A DNA stretch of 64,000 nt, taken from Pseudoalteromonas sp. GCY. GTDB taxonomy: Bacteria; Pseudomonadota; Gammaproteobacteria; Enterobacterales; Alteromonadaceae. The stretch's first letter is position 1. The number at the start of each line of letters is the position of its first letter. The position numbers were made by a program, and so were the translations under genes. Below the pieces are notes generated by a model. It ran no database searches. It had not been told where the DNA came from and was given only the letters and a program-made list of their open reading frames with translations. The stretch is from positions 544,001-608,000 of the forward strand of contig NZ_CP068022.1 in the NCBI RefSeq assembly GCF_016695175.1. The letters run 5' to 3'. Positions 1 through 8,272 of this stretch are shown piece by piece.

Positions 1-1897
1 TTCCAGTAATATCCGAAACAGGCACATCCTTATAAGCAAACAATTGGTGATTGCGTTCGGTTTCCGTAAAGTACGGGAAATTCGGTTCATCACTATTTTG
101 ATTGCGAATAAAACCAAGCGCCGACCAATGCTCAACCATTTGTACAAAGCTATTAATGCCACGTGCATAATTGACTTGCTGGCCTGCAGGCAAGTGGGTA
201 AGTGATTGATCATCAAATTGATTTGTCAATACATCCCAAGGGCTTTGCGGCGGCCACCAGTAACTATAGTAAGTTGGGGCGGCGGGCACCATTTGCGGAT
301 CGTCTTCCGTGCCAACGTTCACTTTATTCACCGTTGGCTCGGTAAAGTTCACATTTTGAATGGTACAGTTGAAAAAGTCTGCTTGCCACGGGCATGCCAT
401 GCGCTTGGTTAAATCTCCCGGCTGACATCCACCACCTTCACACTCATCACGCTCAGCATCTAAACCACTTGGAAAGCCATTACCCATGCTTTGATCTTTG
501 ATGACATAAGGCGCAGCGTACACTGCTGGATTTTGTAAGCTCCAAGTTACTTCTATCCCTGGACACATAGGTAAGCCAACGCAATTACCCACGCTACCTT
601 GATCTGCGTAAAATACACCAAACTCATCGACTGCGCTCTGTGGCGCTGAAGGTTTAGCACTTGAAAAGTTACCAGCAGCCCACTGGCTCAGTAAGAAGTA
701 TTGAGTCTGCGTTAACGTTAAAAACTTATCGACAATATTGTCTTCGGCATTACTCACCGAGTTACTGCCAGAGTTCATTGGCATCAGTGGTAAATTACCC
801 TCAATACCATACTCAAAGAGTTGCTGATTGGTTTGCTCGTTTGGCGGAGTTTGCTGCACTGTGGCAGGGTCTACTGGCTGTCTAAAGTACTTAAAGTAAG
901 CCTGACGATTGGCTTTGTTATCTTCCGAATTGTCTTTAAAATCAAAAATATTGGACACAAATGCCGACATAGATTGGACATTTGATACCCACTGATAACG
1001 GCTGATACGCTGGATAATCGGCTCAATATCTTGGTAATAATTTGCCTGATAAGAAGACTGATACTCACCATTGCTGTAAAGCTCAGGACATAAGTTTTGT
1101 TCACGCACCGCAACGTCAAACATAGTATCACTGAGGTTGGAGATATTAACGATTTCCGGTGCAAAGTCCGGAGAGCCAACAATTACCCAAGCAGAGAGTT
1201 GCAAGGTTTTACCATCGTCAAACGTAACCGTGCAATACACAGTCCCGTCCGCAATATCATCATGCCATGTGTCCGCACCACCGTAAGATTCAAGAGGCTG
1301 GTTGCCACCCGCATTCCCTTTACCGCCAAGTACCACTAAGCGGCCTTCGTTATCGGTTAAAATATCTCCGAGCGACTTTATTTCTCTGCCCTGGCACGGT
1401 TTGGGAGGGAAACTAACCGGATACCCTGCCGGTGCACTAGCGGCGTCAAATTCAGCTTTTGCATTTGCGCCAGATATCGTTCTTGGACCTGGATCAATAA
1501 TTAAGCTTCGGCGATCCGTTGCATCCGCATTACGCCAAGGCGTGTTGCGATTGCTATAACTATTATCTTGACCATAGAGTAAGTTGCCTTGTAATTCATT
1601 AAACTCATACCATGCCGCCTTTTTATTAGCGACGTGTACGGTCCAATTAATTGATTTAACGTTATCGCTCGATAACGTTAGCTCATTGTTATTTTCGTCA
1701 ATGATTTTAAAGGGTTGACCCTGTCTGCGGATCCGGCCTTCTGCATCTTTAAACTGACTGACAGGACTGTCTATCTTATTGCCCCATTCATCGGATTCAA
1801 ATGGTAAACCGCCTATTTTGTCTGGTGCTAAATAAAACTGACCATCGCTATTACCGAGCCTTGCGACGCCGACAGAGGGGTGAAGTGAATAGTTCAT
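1..1897 (-). CDS. LodA/GoxA-family quinoprotein amino-acid oxidase (3' end outside the window)
   Basis: The reading frame is open from the ATG at 1897 to the left edge, giving 632 codons without a stop, so the C-terminus is missing. The start reads MNYSLHPSVGVARLGNS, the typical opening of LodA-like oxidases (lysine epsilon-oxidase LodA is about 726 residues). A second hallmark is PWQADF with its Trp at about residue 504, preceded by Asp484, Cys486 and Cys491. Family members build a cysteine tryptophylquinone cofactor from a Cys and a Trp, so one of these cysteines with Trp504 is the likely pair; which one is my inference. LodA and GoxA deaminate Lys or Gly and release hydrogen peroxide, which is often antibacterial. 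Maturation needs a FAD-dependent LodB partner, usually encoded just downstream, here beyond position 1. AGGAT precedes the ATG. Substrate cannot be decided from this sequence. Confidence 0.88.
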   Translation of the reverse strand, partial: MNYSLHPSVGVARLGNSDGQFYLAPDKIGGLPFESDEWGNKIDSPVSQFKDAEGRIRRQGQPFKIIDENNNELTLSSDNVKSINWTVHVANKKAAWYEFNELQGNLLYGQDNSYSNRNTPWRNADATDRRSLIIDPGPRTISGANAKAEFDAASAPAGYPVSFPPKPCQGREIKSLGDILTDNEGRLVVLGGKGNAGGNQPLESYGGADTWHDDIADGTVYCTVTFDDGKTLQLSAWVIVGSPDFAPEIVNISNLSDTMFDVAVREQNLCPELYSNGEYQSSYQANYYQDIEPIIQRISRYQWVSNVQSMSAFVSNIFDFKDNSEDNKANRQAYFKYFRQPVDPATVQQTPPNEQTNQQLFEYGIEGNLPLMPMNSGSNSVSNAEDNIVDKFLTLTQTQYFLLSQWAAGNFSSAKPSAPQSAVDEFGVFYADQGSVGNCVGLPMCPGIEVTWSLQNPAVYAAPYVIKDQSMGNGFPSGLDAERDECEGGGCQPGDLTKRMACPWQADFFNCTIQNVNFTEPTVNKVNVGTEDDPQMVPAAPTYYSYWWPPQSPWDVLTNQFDDQSLTHLPAGQQVNYARGINSFVQMVEHWSALGFIRNQNSDEPNFPYFTETERNHQLFAYKDVPVSDITG

Positions 1898-2283
1898 ATT
1901 TATATCCTTTAGATATAGTAATCACGGCACAAAACAGCACACTTGTTAACAAAATATATTCAAGTGTGCGCTAACTTTCGCTTAAATTGAGTCCCAGCTA
2001 AGTAGACTAACTGTAGCACCAGCAATAAAATGTGCATATTTCACTTCATTACAGAACATACAACACGAACAAAATAATCCACAATAATTTGATATTAAAT
2101 GAAAAATATTTTTATCTTTTTAAACCATGTAAGAACCTAACACTCAAAAAATAAATCAGGTAATTAGAAAACTTATTCGTTACAAACAAAAATTAATTGA
2201 AACATTTATTTCACAAACTATAATCCTTGTCCCTCAGTTGAGTAAAAACATTATTTTTTGCTTTTAATTTTCAAGGAGTAGAT
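1898..2283. other. Divergent AT-rich intergenic region
   Basis: This 386-bp gap separates the divergent oxidase and phospholipase-like genes, so it must hold both promoters. It is markedly AT-rich, with several A/T runs around 2095-2240. A ribosome-binding sequence AAGGAG lies about 8 bases before the ATG at 2284. I see no convincing operator or hairpin and no missed gene. Confidence 0.5.
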
Positions 2284-3975
2284 ATGAAAATAAAGCCTCT
2301 CACATTTGCACTAGGACTTGCATTAAGCAGCACAGTTCAAGCGTTCACTCAATTTGGTGGACAAGGGATCATGCCCATGGGACATGAATGGTTAACCCGC
2401 ACCGCAGCACTTGAGGTGCTGGATGCCGAACATATTATCGAACCAGATCCCAACGACCCCAGACACGCTTGGCGCTATGGTCTGGCAAAGAACATCGCGC
2501 TACATACCGCACAAGATGAAATTACTCGACTCCAGTCCCAGTTAAACAACAATCCGCTCTATGAACCAAGATACGACAGTGTGAATTCCGCCATCGTCGG
2601 TGAGCGTTGGGTTGATATTGCTGGATTTAACGTCACCAATGCCAGTACCGATCCTGCCGGCCCAAACTGTTTTAGCGCAGTCTCGCAAGAACCGGCTGAC
2701 ATTCAGCTAGATCACTTTATGCGCCGTTATGACGATATTGCAGGCCAAGGTGGTGTAGATGCAGCTTATCGCGCACAAAAACGCTTTGTTCAACATTTTA
2801 TTGATGCAGCCATGGCTGAGGAAAAGCGCCTCAAAGTGTGGGATGGTGGTGGCCACGCCGCCCTTGCGGAAGTAGATCATAATTACTTTTTATTTGGCCG
2901 TGCCGTTCACCTATTTCAAGACTCATTTAGTCCAGAACATACGGTAAGGCTCCCACAAGACAACTACGAAAAGGTTTGGCAAGTAAAAGCTTATCTTTGC
3001 TCAGAGGGTGCTGAGCAGCATTCGCACGACACCAAAGATGTGCTCAACTTCACCAGTGGCGATGTAATTTGGCAAGCGAATACACGCTTAGAGTCTGGTT
3101 GGCAGTCTTATCGTATTAGTAGCATGAAACCGGTTGCGATTGTCGCGCTGGAGGCCAGTAAAGATCTTTGGGCTGCGTTTATTCGCACAATGGCAATACC
3201 AAAAGCACAAAGACTTAGCGTAGCCGAGCAAGAAGCACAGCGACTAGTACAAAACTGGTTGTCGTTTGACGAGGCCGCTATGCTGGCTTGGTATGAGGAC
3301 GAAAGTAAACGTGACCATACTTATGTACTGGCCCCTAATGAGTCAGGAAAAGGGAAGTCGCTCGAAGCGTGTATGGCAGAGCTAAATGTAGGCACAACTA
3401 GCCAAACAGAGCGTGTTGCACAGCTAGATGCAGAGCGAAACCAATGTCTTTTTAATATCGAAGCCGAACCTGGTTTTGAAGATCTTAACGACCCACACTT
3501 AGATATTCCCTACAATTGGCGCTGGAAATCTCTAACCTGGCAAACGCCACCAAGCGGCTGGGCATATCCGCAGTTAAGTGCAGATACAGGCACACAAATC
3601 ACGATAAAGTCGCCCGTAAATAATCAGTATTTAGCAGCACAGACCCTGAACAATGAATCCCGAATTACCTTTAGCCCAACTGAGCCTATCGATTTAATTC
3701 AGGTAACCAATGCTGAGGGTCAGCACTATTTTAGAACCACTCAGGCCCCTTCACTGTTTTTAAGTTACAGCAGCACAAGCGCAGGTTATCTCAAGCTCGT
3801 AGACTCCCCTAAGCAAGCACTCTACTCGTTGATTTATCAAGGTGGTGTTTGGAATATCAAAAATCAATTTTGGCAGCAATATATTTGGTTTAACCAAGCG
3901 CAAAACCAACCTGAGTTAAATCGCCATGGCGAGCCGGACCAGTTATCCGCTAAGTGGATGATTGAAAGCATATAA
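2284..3975 (+). CDS. Secreted zinc-dependent phospholipase C-like enzyme with C-terminal beta-trefoil-like domain
   Basis: A 563-residue exported protein. Residues 1-20 form a signal peptide ending VQA before FTQFGG. The next roughly 400 residues are helical and carry the zinc-site pattern of Bacillus-type phospholipase C / P1 nuclease: an early His34-Glu-Trp36, His199, then His209, Asp213 and His219. The spacing His-x3-Asp-x5-His equals that of the three zinc ligands H118, D122 and H128 of B. cereus PLC. Hydrolysis of phospholipid headgroups outside the cell is therefore the likely role, though nuclease activity is possible within the fold. The last 120 residues, after about residue 440, are rich in Gln, Asn and Tyr and look like a beta-trefoil or fascin-like binding domain. 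The gene stands alone and is followed by a strong terminator. Similar proteins are usually annotated as hypothetical, so the substrate is unknown. Confidence 0.72.
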   Translation: MKIKPLTFALGLALSSTVQAFTQFGGQGIMPMGHEWLTRTAALEVLDAEHIIEPDPNDPRHAWRYGLAKNIALHTAQDEITRLQSQLNNNPLYEPRYDSVNSAIVGERWVDIAGFNVTNASTDPAGPNCFSAVSQEPADIQLDHFMRRYDDIAGQGGVDAAYRAQKRFVQHFIDAAMAEEKRLKVWDGGGHAALAEVDHNYFLFGRAVHLFQDSFSPEHTVRLPQDNYEKVWQVKAYLCSEGAEQHSHDTKDVLNFTSGDVIWQANTRLESGWQSYRISSMKPVAIVALEASKDLWAAFIRTMAIPKAQRLSVAEQEAQRLVQNWLSFDEAAMLAWYEDESKRDHTYVLAPNESGKGKSLEACMAELNVGTTSQTERVAQLDAERNQCLFNIEAEPGFEDLNDPHLDIPYNWRWKSLTWQTPPSGWAYPQLSADTGTQITIKSPVNNQYLAAQTLNNESRITFSPTEPIDLIQVTNAEGQHYFRTTQAPSLFLSYSSTSAGYLKLVDSPKQALYSLIYQGGVWNIKNQFWQQYIWFNQAQNQPELNRHGEPDQLSAKWMIESI

Positions 3976-3998
3976 CTTAACACAATCCCCCAACCAGC

Positions 3999-4023
3999 AG
4001 GCCCTATCATTTAGGGCCTTTTC
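3999..4023 (+). terminator. Rho-independent terminator after the phospholipase-like gene
   Basis: Seven-base stem AGGCCCT/AGGGCCT with a 7-base loop, followed by TTTT. It begins 24 bases after the stop at 3975. The next gene converges and ends at 4063, but no T-run faces it, so the terminator serves mainly the plus strand. Confidence 0.85.
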
Positions 4024-4062
4024 CTAAATAGACTCACTCAGCATGCCTGAAACAAAGTACGA

Positions 4063-5304
4063 TTAACTTTTCTTGCGCAGCCAAAAGAGGCTTCCTTCAA
4101 CGCTTAACCAGGCTTTTTTGCCACCACAATCTATATAACTTAAGACTTCTTCTTTTGAACCCAAGGTGTAGCCATATATCTCTTTTTGCTTAGTCTTTTC
4201 TTGACCTGTAAGCATCTTGATAAAGTGCTTATTGTACCCTTTGATTGTCGCTTTTAGCTCATTCAAAGCTTTGCTCTCGCCATCCTGTGCAAAGCGCATC
4301 AGCGCCTCTGCAGATAGCATAAAAATACTCTCTTCTTCATATTCATCAAGGCAAGCTTGTAGTTTATCCCACTGTTTTAAGATGACTAAACCGTTCACAT
4401 ACAGGTATCGACAGGCCTGATTATCGTTTGGATTAAGTCGCAGCAGCACGTCTAACTCATCAACCGCCGCTTGTACTCTGCCTGCCCAAAAGTAAATCCA
4501 CGCTTTATGGTAACGAATAAACATATAAGGTCTGGTTTCGTGGATAAGCCAAAAATTGCCTTGATTTTCCTTTATGAAATCAGGCGTAATAAAGTCTTGT
4601 TCTTCATTATGAATAAACTGGTCAAGTAAAGGGATTGAATCAATGTGAGTCAATTTGAGTAAGTTCTCAATCAGTGAGTTTCTTATTTCTTCTTGTTCTT
4701 CATCAAAATCTTCGTCAAATTCAAACGCTCCGAGCTCGTTGTCTAACTCAGGATCCCAAATTAAAGTATCCCCTAACTCCATAATCGCGCCTGCCAAATA
4801 ACGCTTTACGTCATGAGCCTCTCGCTCAAAAGGCATCATAGGCTCAGCGTATGAAAACGCTGCCTTTGCTGCATCTAAGCTAGTAAATCCGGTGAGCTGT
4901 TGTTGTAATTCACTTACCGCACCTTTCTGCTCTAGTGACAAGTTCTCAATAGATACTTTATCCAAGGCCTTAAGCAGACCAAGACAAAAGCTCGGTAACG
5001 GAGCACCTTCTACTAATGATGCTGCAAAGTCTTGCTTAGAGAGCGCACACTCTTTTGGCAACTTATAAGTTTTTCCATCCAAGCTTGAAACGCACTGCTC
5101 ATGCAAATCCATTAAGGCCTCTAACTGAGCACGGTAAATAGCCGTGTAATCACCAAAGAGCTCAGGCAACCACTCGTGTATTTCAGCAATATCATTAATG
5201 GCAACTTTGCCAATCAAATAGCCTTCAACAAAATAATAATCTGGTTGATGCTGAGTATCCTTAGAAAAGGCATTAACTGCTTTGCGTAACGCACTTGGAG
5301 TCAT
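4063..5304 (-). CDS. YecA/UPF0149-like protein with C-terminal TPR-like helices
   Basis: I place the start at the ATG at 5304 (MTPSALRKAV), which has AGGAAT 6-10 bases upstream and gives 413 residues. The frame stays open upstream to 5556, but that stretch is only the REP-like repeat array being read through, producing a repeated DLFRD..DRRVKRLLP peptide, and should not be annotated as protein. Residues 10-60 (YYFVEGYLIGKVAI) resemble the UPF0149/YecA helical fold. An acidic segment follows around residues 190-215. Residues 290-380 (AWIYFWAGRVQAAVDELDVL and following) look like TPR helices. No catalytic motif is seen. The protein has no signal peptide, so it is cytoplasmic. Function is unknown; a protein-interaction role is the most I would infer. 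Confidence 0.72.
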   Translation of the reverse strand: MTPSALRKAVNAFSKDTQHQPDYYFVEGYLIGKVAINDIAEIHEWLPELFGDYTAIYRAQLEALMDLHEQCVSSLDGKTYKLPKECALSKQDFAASLVEGAPLPSFCLGLLKALDKVSIENLSLEQKGAVSELQQQLTGFTSLDAAKAAFSYAEPMMPFEREAHDVKRYLAGAIMELGDTLIWDPELDNELGAFEFDEDFDEEQEEIRNSLIENLLKLTHIDSIPLLDQFIHNEEQDFITPDFIKENQGNFWLIHETRPYMFIRYHKAWIYFWAGRVQAAVDELDVLLRLNPNDNQACRYLYVNGLVILKQWDKLQACLDEYEEESIFMLSAEALMRFAQDGESKALNELKATIKGYNKHFIKMLTGQEKTKQKEIYGYTLGSKEEVLSYIDCGGKKAWLSVEGSLFWLRKKS

Positions 5305-5336
5305 ATTGAATATTCCTTTAACAATTGGATAAGTAG

Positions 5337-5657
5337 GTAGGAGCCTCTTCACGCGGCGATCTCTACTTAAAAAATCGCGAAATAAATCCACCCCCACCAC
5401 ACTAGCCCCCGCTGGTAGGAGCCGCTTTACGCGGCGATCTTTACTTAAAACATCGCGGAATAAATCCGCTCCCACCACACTAGCCCCCGCTGGTAGGAGG
5501 CGCTTTACGCGGCGATCTCTACATAAAACATCGCGGAATAAATCCGCTCCCACCACACTAGCCCCCCGCAGGTAGGAGGCGCTTTACGCGGCGATCTCTA
5601 CTTAAAAAATCGCGAAATAAATCCGCTCCCACCACACTAGCCCCCCGCAGGTAGGAG
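5337..5657. repeat. REP-like palindromic repeat array 1 (four 78-79 bp units plus partial)
   Basis: Units begin GTAGGAG at 5337, 5415, 5493, 5572 and 5651. Each contains a left half with the hairpin CCGCTTTACGCGG and a right half ending CCGCTCCCACC that is roughly its inverse, so each unit can fold as a long palindrome with internal hairpins, as in BIME/REP elements. The last unit breaks off after GTAGGAG, where the IS1111-type element begins. Related arrays lie at 15500-15640, 17500-17890 and 23577-24082. Confidence 0.9.
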
Positions 5658-6301
5658 ATGTATGGACTCCTCCCCCTTATCGGGAGAGTACGGTATAAAG
5701 ATATTGCAAAACACTTTTACCAAATAAGGAGTCCATACATGACACAGTCTAATTTAATTGCTATCGACTTGGCAAAAAAACATTTTCCAGGTGGCACAGC
5801 TGAAAGGCAATAAACTCAAGTTTAATAAGCCAATGAAACGCGAACCTATGCTTGAGTTGCTAGCAAAAACCGAGGGTTCAAAGGTCGTGATGGAAGCTTG
5901 TGGTAGCGCCCAGCATATTGCTCGCAAAGCACTGTCACTGGGGCACGACGTCATGTTGCTTCCCCCTAAGTTCGTAAAAGCGTATAGGCAAGGCCAAAAA
6001 ACCGATGCAAACGATGTCCTCGCCATTGCCAGTGCAAGCCAAGCATACAACGTGAAGCCCTGTAAAATCATGACGGTTGAAGAGCAAACGTTACAATCAT
6101 TGAGTCAAGCGAGAGCCTTAATAGATAAACAAAATAAAACACAATGCGACGCTAAAGCACAGCTACATAAACAAGTTGAAGCGATAACCAAGCAAAATGA
6201 CAGTTGCCAGCGTTTAATGGCATTAGAAGGCGTTGGCCCAATTACCGCGATAGAGCTGCTATCCTTTTTAGGCAATACTTCACAATTTAGTGATGCCAGA
6301 G
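5658..6301 (+). mobile_element. IS1111-group (IS110 family) element, decayed copy A
   Basis: Starts immediately after GTAGGAG of a REP unit, exactly as copy B (14048-15449) does. The left subterminal inverted repeat TATGGACTCCTCC is at 5661-5673, and the leader up to the start codon at 5739 matches copy B. The right part is missing: the sequence is cut at 6301 by the left end of the IS3 element, and the rest of copy A does not reappear beyond that element. Confidence 0.9.
5739..6301 (+). pseudogene. Broken IS1111-group transposase (copy A)
   Basis: Compared with the 343-residue transposase of copy B, three lesions are visible. The A-run near 5774-5780 has seven A instead of six, which shifts the frame after IDLAK. 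About 165 bp are lost near 6135, joining DKQ directly to the region just before AKAQLHKQ. The 3' end is cut at SDAR by the IS3 element, removing the C-terminal domain with its SGGK motif. The remaining open frame starting at 5758 is only a fragment. The copy cannot encode an active transposase. Confidence 0.93.
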
Positions 6302-6341
6302 TGTAACTCCACCCAATTTAGTACAGCTATTTCGTAGAATT

Positions 6342-7160
6342 TTATGCAGCCTCAAGGTAACCAACCGGTGTCATATCACCTAGTGAATCATGAGGTCGCT
6401 CATAATTATAAATATCTAACCACTCATCAGTGATTTCACGTACTTCTTGCAGTGACTCAAACAAGTATAAATCTAGCACTTCTTCACGGTAACTCCGATT
6501 AAACCTTTCCACAAAACCATTTTGGTAAGGACTGCCTGGCTCTATAAATTCCAACTTGATGTCATTTTTCATTGCCCAATCTTCGAGTGCCGTTGAAGTA
6601 AATTCTGGACCATTATCCACTCTAATCTGCTTTGGTTTTCCTCGCCAAGCAATAATTTGTTGTAGCGTTCTAATAACTCGTTCAGAAGTTAAGCTTGTAT
6701 CGACCTCAATCGCCAGTGCTTGTCGGTTGAAATCATCCAGCACATTCAGTGTTCTAAAACGATGTCCATAGCTTAATGCGTCACTCATAAAGTCCATTGA
6801 CCACGATTCATTATATTGTGTCGGTGCACTTAATGGTTCAGGTGTTCTTGTTGGAACACGGCGCTTCCCCTTACGTCTCAAGTTTAGTTTTAGCATGTTG
6901 TAAACGCGTTCAACACGCTTTTTATTCCACGGCTTACCTTTATTGCGAAGCCTTTTGAATAGCTTAGGCAGCCCCCACCTAGGATGGCGCTCTACCAGCG
7001 CAAGTAATGCGTCGATAACTTCATCATCTGACGGCCGTTTATGTTTGTAATAAAAAACTGAGCGGCTTAGCCCTGCCACTTCACAAGCAAATGCGACGCT
7101 GACGTTAAATTGAGCTCTTAAATGCTCTACCCAAGCTCTGCGCCTACTTGTTTTTACAGC
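6342..7160 (-). CDS. IS3-family OrfB transposase (rve/DDE domain), expressed by -1 frameshift
   Basis: The frame enters from OrfA by a -1 slip on A-AAA-AAG (7160-7166), giving KK|AVKTSRRRAWVEH, and then runs to 6342. A GTG at 7079 is the only plausible independent start. The DDE integrase core is complete: first Asp in SWSMDFMSD, second in VDNGPEF, and Glu in NGFVERFNRSY. The C-terminal YNYERPHDSLG motif is typical of the family. Length and motifs suggest an intact, possibly active transposase. Confidence 0.93.
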   Translation of the reverse strand, partial: AVKTSRRRAWVEHLRAQFNVSVAFACEVAGLSRSVFYYKHKRPSDDEVIDALLALVERHPRWGLPKLFKRLRNKGKPWNKKRVERVYNMLKLNLRRKGKRRVPTRTPEPLSAPTQYNESWSMDFMSDALSYGHRFRTLNVLDDFNRQALAIEVDTSLTSERVIRTLQQIIAWRGKPKQIRVDNGPEFTSTALEDWAMKNDIKLEFIEPGSPYQNGFVERFNRSYREEVLDLYLFESLQEVREITDEWLDIYNYERPHDSLGDMTPVGYLEAA

Positions 7161-7423
7161 TTTTTTGCGATGATATCCTCAAGCATCGAGTGCTTTAGGC
7201 TAAGCGTTGCAAACATATCTTTTAGCTTACGGTTTTCTTCTTCAAGCTCTTTAAGTCGCTTAACGTCTGAAGCTTCCATCCCGCCATATTTTGAGCGCCA
7301 TTTATAAAACGTACTTTGGCCGATACCATGTTTGCGGCAGATTTCTGGAACAGGAATACCCGCCTCAGCTTCTTTGATCATGCTGACAATTTGGGTTTCG
7401 GTGAACTTGCTTTTTCTCATCAT
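7154..7423 (-). CDS. IS3-family OrfA (helix-turn-helix transposase subunit)
   Basis: An 89-residue protein with the start MMRKSKFTETQIVSM, a helix-turn-helix around residues 20-45 (EICRKHGIGQSTFYKWRSKY) and a C-terminal leucine-zipper-like helix (ELEEENRKLKDMF). This resembles OrfA of the IS407/IS51 type. It binds the IS ends and, by -1 frameshifting, supplies the N-terminus of the OrfAB transposase. AGGAAAATTT precedes the first ATG. The slippery run A-AAA-AAG lies at 7160-7166, just before its TAA stop. Confidence 0.95.
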   Translation of the reverse strand: MMRKSKFTETQIVSMIKEAEAGIPVPEICRKHGIGQSTFYKWRSKYGGMEASDVKRLKELEEENRKLKDMFATLSLKHSMLEDIIAKKL

Positions 7424-7490
7424 AAATTTTCCTATTTTAGTTAATGGAAAATTCTACTTATAAACTGTTTCATTTTTTGGGGGAGTTACA

Positions 7491-8244
7491 TTACAGCGCC
7501 AACCTGCCTAGACAAATCAGCTGAACGCGTGGAATACATATACGCCATAAACATACTATGTTCTTCTTCGCGCGGTGTAATTGTGGGAGCACCGAAGATA
7601 AGGTCAACAATCCTTTGAATTTCACTATCAACACAATAGTCACTATGTTCGCTACTTGTCAGATTTATAAAAAAGTCTGAAAGTTGATATGCCTTTGCCG
7701 TGTTATTTTTATATTTGGACGTACGACTTTCTATACGAAAATCGAAGTCCTCATATACTTCTCTTGCTGCTTGGAAACTCCTACTCTCATTAACACTTGG
7801 TCCAATTTGGTATCTAATCCTATCAGACACAGAGGAAGTTAAACCTATTGCATAAAAAGACTTGTCATAAATATTACGAAACGTTTCAATTTCAGAGGGG
7901 TGTTTAAAACCTTCAATAATGTAACAATTTAGATCGCTACCACTTCTTAATTCGTTGATTTTATTGACCGCAAGTCTTGCATATATATCTTCATAATCAA
8001 CACCTTGAATAGCTGCATCATCCACTAACTTTCGCAAGCGAGGCATTGAAGACACCAAAGAGTCAATTTCTTTCCTGCAAATACTCTTCTCGTGACTCAA
8101 GGATTCAGTCAAACTTTGAATATTAATAACTTCAACCCTACACCCAAAATCAACCAAAGCAGTGCTTAGTGTCTTAATTGCCCCATCCACATTAACACCA
8201 ATGGGTGACACTAGGCCGAAAAATAGTTCAAAATCTCTACTCAT
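7491..8244 (-). pseudogene. AvcD/DcdV-like anti-phage dCTP/dCMP deaminase, truncated by the IS3 element
   Basis: The 251 residues left match the N-terminal half of anti-phage deaminases of the AvcD/DcdV type. There is a degenerate P-loop-like opening (LFFGLVSPIGVNVDGAIKTL), a central CYIIEGFKHPSEIETFRNIY segment, and the beginning of the deaminase domain (STRSADLSRQVGAV). Just after GAV the sequence meets the right end of the IS3 element at 7490, which supplies an immediate stop. The zinc motifs HAE and PCxxC are therefore absent, so the protein cannot deaminate. In the known systems this enzyme depletes dCTP during infection. The gene lies 28 bp after the helicase fusion on the same strand and was probably its operon partner. 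No inhibitor RNA or AvcI-like gene is evident in the short gap. Confidence 0.82.
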
Positions 8245-8272
8245 AATAGTCAGTTTCCTTTCTAGATATTTG

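Larger units (their letters stand above)
6302..7490 (-). mobile_element. IS3-family insertion sequence (1189 bp)
   Basis: The ends are imperfect inverted repeats: TGTAACTCCACCCAATTT at the left and, on the other strand, TGTAACTCCCCCAAAAAA at the right, with the TG...CA termini of the IS3 family. It encodes OrfA and OrfB on the minus strand with a frameshift window. No target duplication is evident: GAG on the left faces TTA on the right, and the flanks are unrelated genes (IS1111 remnant and truncated deaminase). A deletion or recombination therefore followed insertion. Confidence 0.93.

Noticed and set aside
206..1559. Several plus- and minus-strand frames within the LodA-like gene
   Set aside because: They are shadows of the long open minus-strand frame and show no family features.
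5305..5556. N-terminal extension of the YecA-like gene
   Set aside because: It is the REP array read in frame; a good start with ribosome-binding site exists at 5304.
5337..5657. CRISPR array
   Set aside because: Units are 78 bp palindromic and contiguous, with no unique spacers and no cas genes; it is a REP/BIME array. The same applies to 17500-17890 and 23577-24082.
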